Below, piece by piece: positions 25,155-33,850 of a stretch of DNA of 64,000 nucleotides. The notes beneath the pieces are model-generated. The model was given only the letters and a program-made list of their open reading frames with translations. It was not told the origin of the DNA and did not search any database. The DNA is from JALZOC01 sp035758845. GTDB lineage: Bacteria; Acidobacteriota; Vicinamibacteria; Vicinamibacterales; 2-12-FULL-66-21. Position 1 is the first letter of the stretch. The number at the start of each line of letters is the position of its first letter. Where the stretch lies: NCBI GenBank assembly GCA_035758845.1, contig DASTVZ010000087.1, forward strand, positions 1-64,000, written 5' to 3'. The position numbers and the translations under genes were made by a program.

Positions 25155-26183
25155 ATGAGATGTGTCGCTGCCGCGATGCTTGCTGGGCTCTTGAGTGGCG
25201 GCGCCATCGTCGTTGCCGCACAGGATCCCGCGCCGATCGCACCTGTTCCGCCGCTTCCACCTCCCTTCAGCGAATGGCTGATCGCGTTTCGCGCTGAAGC
25301 TGAGGAACGAGGAATTCGTCCCGAAGTCCTCGACCAGGCACTCGACGGGGTTGAACCGGTTGCCCAGATTCTCGAGCGCGACCGCGCTCAGGCGGAGTTC
25401 ACGTTGAATCTGGAGTCGTACCTAAAGCGCCGGTTGACACCTTCGCTCGTTCGAACCGCCCAGAGGATGTACAACGAGCACCGGTCACTGCTGACGAAAA
25501 TTGGCGAGAAATACGGCGTCAGTCCGCGCGTGGTTGTCGCCGTCTGGGGTCTTGAATCGAATTTCGGGCGCTTCGCAGGCGTCCGTCCCACAATTCCAAC
25601 GCTCGCCACACTTGCGTACGACCAGCGCCGCGGCGTGATGTTTCGCAACGAGCTCCTCAGCGCGCTGGAGATACTCAACCGCGGCGACATCGAACTCGAA
25701 CAGCTCAAAGGGTCGTGGGCCGGTGCGTTAGGCCAGCCTCAGTTCATGCCGTCCAGCTATCTGCAATATGCCGAAGACTTCGACGGAGATGGCCGTCGAA
25801 ACATCTGGACGTCCGAGCCCGACGTGTTCGCGTCAGTGGCGAACTACCTCAAACAGCGCGGATGGATCCAAGGGGAAAACTGGGGCCGCGAGGTCAAGCT
25901 TGTTGGCAAAGCGCGCACCGCAGCCGAGGCCGTGCCGTTGAGGGAAGCGGGATGCCGTGCGGAGCGCGCGATGACCGATCCCATGCCGCTCAAGGCGTGG
26001 CGCAAGATGGGTATCACGACGATGGCCGGCGCTCTCGTGCCGGCGATCGCTCGAGAGGCGTCTCTCGTGCGCGCCGGAAAACGCAGTTTTCTCCTCTACA
26101 CGAACTACGACGCCATTCTCGCGTACAACTGCGCGCACACCTACGCGTTGAGCGTTGCGCTTCTCTCCGATCGTCTGCATTGA
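25155..26183 (+). CDS. Lytic murein transglycosylase, MltB type
   Basis: The 342-residue periplasmic enzyme cleaves peptidoglycan glycan strands. After a signal peptide (MLAGLLSGGAIVVAAQ) it carries the SLT_2 domain. The catalytic Glu is in VVAVWGLESNFGRFAG near residue 135, followed by LKGSWAGALGQPQFMPSSYL and DFDGDGRRNIW, all diagnostic. The ATG at 25155 is preferred over the TTG one codon upstream. No lipobox Cys is visible, so it is probably soluble. Confidence 0.93.
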   Translation: MRCVAAAMLAGLLSGGAIVVAAQDPAPIAPVPPLPPPFSEWLIAFRAEAEERGIRPEVLDQALDGVEPVAQILERDRAQAEFTLNLESYLKRRLTPSLVRTAQRMYNEHRSLLTKIGEKYGVSPRVVVAVWGLESNFGRFAGVRPTIPTLATLAYDQRRGVMFRNELLSALEILNRGDIELEQLKGSWAGALGQPQFMPSSYLQYAEDFDGDGRRNIWTSEPDVFASVANYLKQRGWIQGENWGREVKLVGKARTAAEAVPLREAGCRAERAMTDPMPLKAWRKMGITTMAGALVPAIAREASLVRAGKRSFLLYTNYDAILAYNCAHTYALSVALLSDRLH

Positions 26184-26227
26184 AAGCTCATCCGTGGTGA
26201 GATCGTATACTGTCGGTCCCTGTCGAG

Positions 26228-28144
26228 ATGAGAAACCGGGCTGCCCTTATCCTTCTATCTATCTTTGAAATGTGTTCCCCGTTGGGCGTGTCGGCGCAGC
26301 CGCTTCAGACAGCATCCAACACTCCGCAGGATCTCAAGAGACTCAGCATCGAGGAGCTGGCGCAGATCGATGTGACGTCGGTATCTCGACGATCCGAGCG
26401 GCTCTCGGAAACGGCCGCCGCGGTCAGCGTGATCAATGCTGATCAAATCTATCGCAGTGGTCTGACGACATTGTCCGAGGTTCTTCGGCTTGCGGATGCG
26501 ATTGATGTCGCTCGCGTGAATTCCAGCACGTGGGCAACGAGCCTGCGCGGCTTCACGACCAATCCTGCGAACAAGCTCTTGGTGTTGAACGACGGCCGCA
26601 GTGTCTATTCGCCGCTGACCTCGGGAACGTTCTGGGATGCCGAGGATACCCTCCTCAACGACATCGAGCGAATCGAAGTAATCCGTGGCCCGGGCGGCGC
26701 CGTTTGGGGCCCGAACGCCGTCAATGGCGTCGTCAACGTCATCACCAAGAATTCGGCATCGACGATTGGTGACTACGTTTCGGTTGCGGCGGGATCCGAC
26801 GAACATGTTTACGCCGTCGGGCGGCACGGTGGTGAGATGGGGCGGGGGGCATACCGCATCTTCGGCAGATATCGACAACATGGAGCGCAGGTTTTCACCG
26901 ATACCGGCGCCGACGCAGGCGATCCCGTGCAACTCGGACAGGCGGGGTTCCGCATGGACTCGGCACCAGACGGTGCAGTCACGTGGCTTGTCGAAGCGAT
27001 CGCCTATCGTGGCACGAACGGTTTTTCCGATCGTCCGGATGGCGACATCGCGGGCGGCAACGTGCTCGGGCGTTGGAATCGAGCCTTCTCGGATTCGCGC
27101 GAGTTCCAGGCGCAGTTCTACTACGACGGCACCTATCGCCAGGTCCCCTTGCAGTTCACGGAGAGGAGGCACACGTTCGATCTCGATGTGCAGCAACGCC
27201 TGCAGACCGGGCGACACGATTTCGTGTTCGGCGGCGAGATGCGATTTTCGCGCGGGAACGACGTCGGAGTGGCAGGGTTCTTCTTCGACCCGGAAGTTCG
27301 GACGAACTCGCTTCTGAGCGGCATGGTCCAGGACGAAATCACGGTTCGAACCAATCGCGTATTCGTGACGGTGGGATCGAGGTTCGATCGGAATGATTAC
27401 ACCGGGGTTGAAGCGCAACCAACCGTTCGCGCCCGATGGTCGATCGATCCGCGGCAGACGATCTGGGGCGCGGTATCGCGATCGGTTCGACTGCCGACGC
27501 GGCTGGATACCGACTTGCGGGTCACCGGTCCGGTGACCTTGCTCGGTTCAGAAGACTTCGAGTCGGAAGAAGTCGTGGCCTATGAGGCCGGATATCGCAT
27601 CCGGCCGGTGCCGAAGGTGTCGTTCGATGTCGCCACGTTCGTGAACCGGTACGATCGTCTCCGTAGCACCGAGGCGAAGGTGGCGGTCCTGCCGCTGATC
27701 GTTCTCGAGAATCGGCTGAACGCGAACACTCGCGGGATTGAGTTGGCCGGAACGGTGCAGGCGCATCCTGCCTGGCGTGTTCACGGATGGTACTCGTACT
27801 TTCATAAAGAGCTGTCGTTCGATCCGGGCAGCCTCGACGTCTATCGCGGCACGATCGAAGGCAACGATCCCGCCTACCTGTTCTCGCTGCAATCATGGCT
27901 CGATCTCCCCGGACATACGGCAGTCGATGCGCTCTTCAGACGTGTAGGTACGCGGCCGGATCCCGTGGTGTCAGCGTATAGCGAGCTCGACCTGCGGTTT
28001 GGCTGGACGCTCCGATCGGGATGGGACCTCTCGGTCGTGGGACAGAACCTGCTTCACGCGCATCATTCCGAGCTGCTCCCGCCCAATGCTCCGCACTATG
28101 ACTTTCGCCGTGGAGTGTTCGTGCGCTCGCGATGGTATTTCTAA
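26228..28144 (+). CDS. TonB-dependent receptor
   Basis: This is a 638-residue outer-membrane receptor. A signal peptide is followed by the TonB-box-like region and LKRLSIEELAQIDVTSVSRR, the plug domain (about 50-170, with IERIEVIRGPGGAVWGPNAV and NGVVNVITK), then a 22-strand-type barrel ending in an aromatic RSRWYF. Substrate is not predictable. The stop lies inside the next gene (13-base overlap), coupling it to YfiR and a hybrid kinase. That pairing suggests a sensing rather than purely nutritional role. Confidence 0.92.
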   Translation: MRNRAALILLSIFEMCSPLGVSAQPLQTASNTPQDLKRLSIEELAQIDVTSVSRRSERLSETAAAVSVINADQIYRSGLTTLSEVLRLADAIDVARVNSSTWATSLRGFTTNPANKLLVLNDGRSVYSPLTSGTFWDAEDTLLNDIERIEVIRGPGGAVWGPNAVNGVVNVITKNSASTIGDYVSVAAGSDEHVYAVGRHGGEMGRGAYRIFGRYRQHGAQVFTDTGADAGDPVQLGQAGFRMDSAPDGAVTWLVEAIAYRGTNGFSDRPDGDIAGGNVLGRWNRAFSDSREFQAQFYYDGTYRQVPLQFTERRHTFDLDVQQRLQTGRHDFVFGGEMRFSRGNDVGVAGFFFDPEVRTNSLLSGMVQDEITVRTNRVFVTVGSRFDRNDYTGVEAQPTVRARWSIDPRQTIWGAVSRSVRLPTRLDTDLRVTGPVTLLGSEDFESEEVVAYEAGYRIRPVPKVSFDVATFVNRYDRLRSTEAKVAVLPLIVLENRLNANTRGIELAGTVQAHPAWRVHGWYSYFHKELSFDPGSLDVYRGTIEGNDPAYLFSLQSWLDLPGHTAVDALFRRVGTRPDPVVSAYSELDLRFGWTLRSGWDLSVVGQNLLHAHHSELLPPNAPHYDFRRGVFVRSRWYF

Positions 28145-28689
28145 GGCCTGCGATCCGTTGGTGCGCGCTCGCGGCGATGATTTTCGCCGCGCCCTGCGAT
28201 ACGCGAGCGCAGTCGGCACAGCCGACGCTCGAAAACGACATCAAGGCGGCCTTCCTTTATAACTTCACCAAGTTCGTCGAATGGCCGGCACCCGCTCAAC
28301 CCGATGAGCCCGTTCGCGTGTGCGCGCTCGCCGACGCCGCCTTCCTCGCTGCGCTCGACCGCACGATTGCCGACGAGTCGGTCGGTGGACGACGGCTCGT
28401 GCGCGAGGAGATAGGTTCGCTGGACGATGTGCAGCGGTGCGCCATCCTCTACATTGGAACGGCATACGCCGATGAGCGCGCACCGCTGCTGGCGGTCGCG
28501 CGGGACCTGCCGGTGCTCACCGTTGGGGAAGGGTCGCAGTTCGTCAAGAACGGGGGTGCGATCGCTTTTGTCCTCGAGAACAATCGCGTGCGGTTCGACA
28601 TCAGCCTTCGTGCCATCCAGCGCTCCGGATTGAAGGCCAGCTCGAAACTGTTACGCGTGGCGCGCGCCGTCGAAGGCGGTGGCGTATGA
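28132..28689 (+). CDS. YfiR-family periplasmic protein (DUF4154)
   Basis: The 185-residue protein has a signal peptide (WCALAAMIFAAPCDTRAQ) and the family core: AAFLYNFTKFVEWPA near residue 40, then the central GGRRLVREE region, LPVLTVGEGSQFVKNGGAI and NRVRFDISLRAIQRSGLKAS. In Pseudomonas, YfiR holds a partner diguanylate cyclase off; here the downstream partner is a hybrid kinase. It overlaps the receptor by 13 bases and the kinase by four (ATGA). Confidence 0.92.
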   Translation: MVFLRPAIRWCALAAMIFAAPCDTRAQSAQPTLENDIKAAFLYNFTKFVEWPAPAQPDEPVRVCALADAAFLAALDRTIADESVGGRRLVREEIGSLDDVQRCAILYIGTAYADERAPLLAVARDLPVLTVGEGSQFVKNGGAIAFVLENNRVRFDISLRAIQRSGLKASSKLLRVARAVEGGGV

Positions 28690-30641
28690 AAGCGTTCGTC
28701 CGTCGCCTGCCCATCAAGCAGAAGCTCGTCTTCATGATCATGTCGACGACCATTCCGGTGCTGGTGCTGGGCAGTGTCGGCTACATCAGCCTCGATTACT
28801 TCAGCACTCGAGCAGCTCTACGCCGTGACCTGGGCTCCCAGGCGGATCTGATCCTGAAAAGCAGCACTGCCGCGCTTCAATTCCTCGACCCGCCGACCGC
28901 GCAGGAGATTCTGCGCACGTTCGCGCCAAATGAGCACGTCCGTCGCGCCTGCTTGTACGACGGCGCTGGCCGGATTTTCGCCGAATACATCGCCCCTCGC
29001 ACCGCGATCGAGTGCCCTGCGAATCCTGGTCCGGATGGCGACCGGTTCACCTCCGACACCCTGGTCATCGTGACGTCGCTAGCCGACGACCGCCGCCGCC
29101 CCACCGGTTCGTTGTTTGTGCTGAGCGATCTCGACGTCCTGAAAACGAGGCTCAATGCCCAGCTTGCGATTGTGGCGATCGTGCTGCTCCTGACGACCGC
29201 AGTGGCATTGCTGATCGCGTCGCGAGTGCACTCGATCGTGTCGTATCCGATCACCGATCTTGCCCGCACCGCGACCGCGGTCTCGTCCGGCGGAGACTAC
29301 TCTCTGCGCGCGCAGCGCTCGACCGACGACGAATTGGGCGTCCTGGTTGACGCCTTCAACCGGATGCTGGAGCGAATCCAGCTGCGAGAGCGCGAACTGT
29401 CGGCGGCCAACCAGGATTTGCGAAACGAGGTCGCCGAGCGTCGCCGAGCCGAGCACGAGCGCGCGGATCTTCTCGTCCGGGAGCGTGAAGCAAATCGCTT
29501 GAAGGACGAGTTTCTCGCCACGCTGTCTCACGAACTCCGGACGCCGCTCAATGCCATCCTTGGATGGACGCGCCTGCTCCGGAGCAAGGCGGTTCAGCCC
29601 GCCGACATCGATCGAGCGCTCGAGAAAGTGGAACGGAACGCCCAGGCTCAGACCAGGCTGGTCGAGGACCTGCTCGAAGTATCGCGGATCACAACTGGGA
29701 AGCTTCGACTGGAGGTCAAGCCGCTCGATCTCGCCGTGCTAGCGACCACAGCGGTGGAATCGATTCGGCCGACTGCCGAAGCTCGAGGTGTCGCGATCGA
29801 TCGCCGACTTGCGTCAGTGTTCCTGCCGACGGCCGGGGATCCCGATCGTCTTCAGCAGGTGATCTGGAATCTTCTCTCGAACGCCGTCAAATTCACGCCA
29901 GCGGGAGGGATGGTCGTCGTCAGTGTCAGTCGCAACGATCAGGTGGATGAACTGGTGGTATCGGACACGGGCCTGGGCATCGATCCCGCGTTTCTTCCCA
30001 ACGTGTTCGACACGTTTCGCCAGGCGGACGGCACCAGCACCCGCGCGCACGGCGGGCTCGGTCTCGGCCTGTCAATCGTCCGCCACATCGTCGAGCTGCA
30101 TGGCGGCGAAGTGCGCGCCGAGAGCGAGGGCATCAATAAAGGAGCGCGATTCATCGTGCGCCTGCCGGTGCGCAGCGTCGAGCGCGTACGCGACGTTCGG
30201 CCCAGTGCTCCTGCGGCGGCGCAGGTGCCGCTCACGGGCCTTCTCACCGGCACCACGGTCGTCGTTGTCGACGACGATCGGGATACGCGTGAGCTGTTGG
30301 AGTCGGTGCTCACGAGTGCCGGTGCCATCGTTCATCTTGCGGAAACGGCGGACGAAGGATTCAGGCTGTGTCTCGAGGAATCACCGGACGCGCTCATCAG
30401 CGACATCGCCATGCCGGAGCGGGATGGATATAGCCTGATGCGGCAGCTGCAGAAGGCGCTCGGAAAGGACATGCCGCGTGCGACCATCGCGTTGACGGCA
30501 TTTGCCGGCGCACGCGATAAGCACCTGGCGGCAGAGGCCGGCTTCGATCGGCACGTGTCGAAGCCGTTCGATGGTCAGGGGCTGGTGCAGATGCTTCGCG
30601 ATCTCTTGTCTGTGGACGATGTTCCAATAGTTGATAGATAG
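28686..30641 (+). CDS. Hybrid sensor histidine kinase / response regulator
   Basis: The 651-residue inner-membrane protein has TM1 at about 14-35, a periplasmic sensor (CHASE8-like in size) to about 155, TM2 at about 158-180, HAMP to about 235, and a coiled coil. HisKA has the phospho-His in LSHELRTPLNA at 282; HATPase has the N-box NLLSNAVKFTP and G-boxes DTGLGI and GLGLGLS. A C-terminal receiver (about 520-640) has Asp573 in ISDIAMPERDG. The ATG overlaps the yfiR stop. A receptor-YfiR-kinase relay is inferred. Confidence 0.92.
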   Translation: MKAFVRRLPIKQKLVFMIMSTTIPVLVLGSVGYISLDYFSTRAALRRDLGSQADLILKSSTAALQFLDPPTAQEILRTFAPNEHVRRACLYDGAGRIFAEYIAPRTAIECPANPGPDGDRFTSDTLVIVTSLADDRRRPTGSLFVLSDLDVLKTRLNAQLAIVAIVLLLTTAVALLIASRVHSIVSYPITDLARTATAVSSGGDYSLRAQRSTDDELGVLVDAFNRMLERIQLRERELSAANQDLRNEVAERRRAEHERADLLVREREANRLKDEFLATLSHELRTPLNAILGWTRLLRSKAVQPADIDRALEKVERNAQAQTRLVEDLLEVSRITTGKLRLEVKPLDLAVLATTAVESIRPTAEARGVAIDRRLASVFLPTAGDPDRLQQVIWNLLSNAVKFTPAGGMVVVSVSRNDQVDELVVSDTGLGIDPAFLPNVFDTFRQADGTSTRAHGGLGLGLSIVRHIVELHGGEVRAESEGINKGARFIVRLPVRSVERVRDVRPSAPAAAQVPLTGLLTGTTVVVVDDDRDTRELLESVLTSAGAIVHLAETADEGFRLCLEESPDALISDIAMPERDGYSLMRQLQKALGKDMPRATIALTAFAGARDKHLAAEAGFDRHVSKPFDGQGLVQMLRDLLSVDDVPIVDR

Positions 30642-30651
30642 TGCTTTCCCT

Positions 30652-32160
30652 CTAGCCTTTTCCTTTCGCCCGACGACTCAGTCCCGCGGCTGTCGTCGTC
30701 GCCGGTTCAATCAGCGACAGCAGTGCAAACATGACGGCTGCAAGGGCGACGAAGATCGCCGCGATGGCATCATGGTCGCCGGCAATGATCGCGGCGCCCA
30801 CGAGCAGCGATCCAGCGATCAGCGTGTCGAGAACGGCGATCGCAGGAAAGACTCGCGCTCGGTGTTCCATGAGCGTTTCAGGGTGAACGCGTGAGGCGAA
30901 GAACAAATTCAAGCGCAGCGCCACGGAAATCGTTGCCAAGGTCAGTGACACGAGGAACAGCGTCGATCCGTATGGACGTCCGACCGAGAAGTCGATCCAA
31001 CGACGAACCGCCCACATCGTTGCAGGTGCCGTCGCGTTGAGTATCGACACGATGATCTGGTGACCTTGCCACCACCAGAAACTGTCATGCCGCGGAGGAA
31101 GGGGGGTTGAAATCCGCGAGCCCTCGAGTGCACGGAGATCGGCGAGGAGCGCCTGAGCAGAGGGGTAGCGCTCTGCGGGAGTTCTCCGCATGCAGCGCCG
31201 CGCGATGCGATCGAGTCCCGGCAACGGCAACGCCCGTGAGAGGCCCGGAGCTTTTCCCTCCATCATCTCTGCCATCTTCGATAACGCCGAGGCGGCATCG
31301 GTGCCGAACGGATGGTCGCCAGTTGCCAGTTCCCAGGCGATGATCCCGAATGCGAAGACGTCGGCGCGTCCATCAAGGTCCGCCCCCGGTATCAGTTGCT
31401 CCGGCGCCATGTAGCCCGGTGTTCCCAGCACCGTCCCGTCCTGAGTGAGCACGGTCGTCTGAGAGCCGGCCGCGGAACGTGCCAGGCCGAAATCGAGAAC
31501 CTTTATCTGTCCGTCCTCGCGGCGAATGATGTTTTCCGGTTTCAGGTCGCGATGCACGATGCCCCGTTCATGTGCCGCGACGAGCGCGTCGGCAATTGAA
31601 ATCAGTACCGGGAGGAGTTGTGACGGCGGCAGCGGGCCGTCACGCAATTCTTCGCGAAGAGTCCGCCCTCGCACCAGTTCCGAGATGATGTACAGATCGC
31701 CGTCGATTTCCTCGAGATAGAAGATCGTCGCAATGGCGGGATGGGACAGCGCCGCAGCTGCCCGTGCTTCGCGGGTGAGCCGCTCGCGGCGCAGTGGATC
31801 GGTCGTGTATTCCGGTGGAAGCGCTTTGAATGCGACCGTGCGGCGCAGCCGCTCGTCTTCTGCGGCATACACGACGCCCATCCCGCCGCGGCCGATTTCC
31901 TCCAGGATGCGGTACGTACCGATCCGTTTGCCGACCAGAGATCCGGCATCACCTAAGGCGAGTTCGGGTGCGACTGCCCAGGCAGGCTTGTCCAGGAATT
32001 TGGGAGCCCTCTGGTGGCTGCTCAACAGCGTTTGCACTTCACGGAGCAGCTCCGGGTCACCGGCGGTCGCGGTCTGCACATACGCTTCTCGCGCCCAGGT
32101 GTCCTGTTCGAGAGCCGTGTGGAAGATCTCGTTGACTTGTCGCCAACGCTCCTTGTTCAC
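30652..32160 (-). CDS. Ser/Thr protein kinase with C-terminal membrane domain
   Basis: The 502-residue protein has a short helical N-terminus with LREVQTLLSSHQRAPKFLD, common in acidobacterial kinases. The kinase domain (about 85-340) shows the glycine loop GRGGMGVVYAA, VAFK lysine, HRDLKPENIIRR catalytic loop, DFGLARS and YMAPEQL. The C-terminal ~130 residues hold about four membrane segments. Its start overlaps the stop of the sigma-factor gene by four bases, so the two are co-translated. Targets unknown. Confidence 0.93.
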   Translation of the reverse strand: MNKERWRQVNEIFHTALEQDTWAREAYVQTATAGDPELLREVQTLLSSHQRAPKFLDKPAWAVAPELALGDAGSLVGKRIGTYRILEEIGRGGMGVVYAAEDERLRRTVAFKALPPEYTTDPLRRERLTREARAAAALSHPAIATIFYLEEIDGDLYIISELVRGRTLREELRDGPLPPSQLLPVLISIADALVAAHERGIVHRDLKPENIIRREDGQIKVLDFGLARSAAGSQTTVLTQDGTVLGTPGYMAPEQLIPGADLDGRADVFAFGIIAWELATGDHPFGTDAASALSKMAEMMEGKAPGLSRALPLPGLDRIARRCMRRTPAERYPSAQALLADLRALEGSRISTPLPPRHDSFWWWQGHQIIVSILNATAPATMWAVRRWIDFSVGRPYGSTLFLVSLTLATISVALRLNLFFASRVHPETLMEHRARVFPAIAVLDTLIAGSLLVGAAIIAGDHDAIAAIFVALAAVMFALLSLIEPATTTAAGLSRRAKGKG

Positions 32161-32687
32161 GCCTGCGAGTTGCCCTCCAGCTCGCGCGCCAGCCAGGCGG
32201 AGGCCACGGTCCAGTGTCGCTTGACGGTCGCGGGCGAGATCTCCATCGCTTCGGCGGTCTCCTCGACGGTCAATCCGCCGAAGAACCGCAGTTCGACGAG
32301 CCGCGCCTGATCGGGATCGATCGCGGCCAGTCGTTCGAGCGCTTCATTGAGGGCCAGGAGATCGATTGATTGTTCGCCACCGGGCAGCAGCCGTTCGTCG
32401 AGCGTGACCCGCTGGCGTGCGCCGCCGCGTTTCTGAGCACCGCGCGCGCGCGCCCGTTCGATCAGGATCTGTCGCATGGAATGCGCCGCGATGGCGCAGA
32501 AGTGCGCGCGATTCTGCCAGCGTCCGGGCTTGTCCTTCATCAGACGCATGTACGCTTCGTGGACCAGGGCGGTGGGCTGGAGCGTCTGACCCGGACGCTC
32601 GCGGCGCAAATAGTTGGCCGCGAGCCGTCGCAGCTCCTGATACACGACCGGCAGCAGCGAGTTCACCGACTGCCGGTCATCTGTCAT
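32157..32687 (-). CDS. ECF-type RNA polymerase sigma factor (kinase-linked subgroup)
   Basis: The 176-residue sigma factor belongs to the subgroup normally encoded next to a Ser/Thr kinase. Region 2 is LRRLAANYLRRERPGQTLQP with VHEAYMRL; region 4 has LRFFGGLTVEETAEAMEISP and VKRHWTVASAWL. No anti-sigma gene is adjacent; in this subgroup phosphorylation by the neighbouring kinase is thought to control activity. Its ATG overlaps the cyclophilin stop. Confidence 0.92.
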   Translation of the reverse strand: MTDDRQSVNSLLPVVYQELRRLAANYLRRERPGQTLQPTALVHEAYMRLMKDKPGRWQNRAHFCAIAAHSMRQILIERARARGAQKRGGARQRVTLDERLLPGGEQSIDLLALNEALERLAAIDPDQARLVELRFFGGLTVEETAEAMEISPATVKRHWTVASAWLARELEGNSQA

Positions 32688-33208
32688 CAGGCAATCCTTT
32701 TGATGGTGACGTGGTTCATCACGACCGGCTTCATCGGCCGGTCCTGCCGACCCGTTGGCACGGCGCCAATCTTCTTCACGACATCGAGCCCTTCGACGAC
32801 CTCGCCAAACACGGAATGCCGGTTGTCGAGGTGCGGCGTCGGACCCAGCGTGATGAAGAACTGGCTGCCGTTGGTGTTGGGACCCGCGTTGGCCATCGAG
32901 AGTATACCTGCGCGATTGTGCCGCAGGCTTTGATGAAACTCGTCGGCAAAGTTGTAGCCGGGGCCTCCGGTACCAGTCCCGAGACGGTCCCCGCCCTGAA
33001 TCATGAAGCCGTTGATAACCCGATGGAAGGTCACGCCGTCATAGTAAGCACCGGTTTGTTTCTTGCCGGTTGCCGGATCCTGCCACTCCTTCGTTCCCTC
33101 TGCGAGGCCGACGAAGTTGGCGACCGTGTTGGGTACCTCCTTTTCGAACAGGCGAATGGTGAACGAACCTTCCGTCGTATCGAACACCGCATATGTGCCA
33201 GGCTGCAC
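32687..33208 (-). CDS. Peptidyl-prolyl cis-trans isomerase, cyclophilin type
   Basis: The 173-residue protein is a soluble cyclophilin that isomerises Xaa-Pro bonds. The catalytic Arg and hydrophobic pocket are in VTFHRVINGFMIQGGD, SMANAGPNTNGSQFFI and LDNRHSVFGEVVEGLDVV. There is no signal peptide, so it is cytoplasmic. It is the first gene of the three-gene operon with the sigma factor and kinase, joined by a one-base overlap. A link to the kinase system is contextual only. Confidence 0.94.
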   Translation of the reverse strand: MQPGTYAVFDTTEGSFTIRLFEKEVPNTVANFVGLAEGTKEWQDPATGKKQTGAYYDGVTFHRVINGFMIQGGDRLGTGTGGPGYNFADEFHQSLRHNRAGILSMANAGPNTNGSQFFITLGPTPHLDNRHSVFGEVVEGLDVVKKIGAVPTGRQDRPMKPVVMNHVTIKRIA

Positions 33209-33234
33209 TTGAGTCTCCTTTAATACTGTCGCTG

Positions 33235-33303
33235 CAGTTTCCAGTCTCCGTTGCCAGTCTTACAGATCGCACTGCCGGGAACCGGATACTGGGAACTTGA
33301 AAC
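33235..33303. repeat. CAGTTTCCAG-type inverted repeat in the divergent spacer
   Basis: Between the cyclophilin and BlaI genes lie degenerate words CAGTTTCCAGTCTCC and, inverted, ACTGGGAACTTGAAAC. The pair forms an imperfect palindrome of the same general style as the other intergenic repeats here. Confidence 0.5.
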
Positions 33304-33395
33304 TACGATATGCGGCGATTATAGGCCGAGAAAGCCAACAAAATTCGACGCGGCCGCGTCTAATCCGCAGTGCCGCCGCCGTCGATGAATATATC

Positions 33396-33438
33396 TACGA
33401 ACGTTTTCGTTGACACATACGAACGTGTTCGTACATAG
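33396..33438 (+). promoter_or_regulatory. BlaI-type operators overlapping a sigma70-like promoter
   Basis: Two near-identical palindromes, TACGAACGTTTTCGTT (33396-33411) and TACGAACGTGTTCGTA (33418-33433), lie 22 bases apart just upstream of blaI. The second overlaps the spacer of a promoter with TTGACA at 33410-33415 and a TACATA-like -10 at 33432-33437. Binding of the downstream repressor would cover the promoter, giving autorepression as in blaI/mecI systems. Confidence 0.75.
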
Positions 33439-33448
33439 TCGCAAAACC

Positions 33449-33850
33449 ATGAGCAAGCCACCTCGTCCTACTGATGCCGAGCTCGCGATCCTTCGAGTCC
33501 TCTGGCAGCGCGGCGCCTGCACGGTCCGTCAAGTGCACGACGAACTGTCGCGCGAGCGGCCATCGGCCTATACGACGGCGTTGAAGATGCTGCAGATCAT
33601 GACCGAGAAAGGACTCGTCCGCCGGGACGAGAGCGAGCGCACCCACGTTTACCAGCCCCGGTTGAGCGAAGAGCAGACGCAACGGCAGCTCGTCCGCGAC
33701 CTTGTCGACCGTGCGTTCGGGGGTTCGGCGTCCAAGCTCGTCATGCAGGCGCTGTCGGCGCGGCGGGCGACGCAGGAAGAACTTGGTGAGATTCGAAAAC
33801 TGATCGAAGCCAGCCGGGACGGAAGGGAGATCCGCGATGAGCGCGATTGA
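33449..33850 (+). CDS. BlaI/MecI-family transcriptional repressor
   Basis: The 133-residue protein has the winged helix typical of BlaI: PTDAELAILRVLWQRGACTV, VHDELSRERPSAYTTALKML and GLVRRDESERTHVYQP. The C-terminal dimer helices follow. In BlaR1/BlaI systems the repressor is inactivated by proteolysis; its partner peptidase begins 14 bases before this gene ends (overlap). The ATG at 33449 is chosen because the frame opening at 33410 overlaps the operator. Regulated genes here are likely blaI itself and the peptidase. Confidence 0.93.
   Translation: MSKPPRPTDAELAILRVLWQRGACTVRQVHDELSRERPSAYTTALKMLQIMTEKGLVRRDESERTHVYQPRLSEEQTQRQLVRDLVDRAFGGSASKLVMQALSARRATQEELGEIRKLIEASRDGREIRDERD

Noticed and set aside
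26255..27418. 387-codon minus-strand frame opposite the TonB receptor
   Set aside because: Shadow of the receptor frame; no signal peptide or domain.
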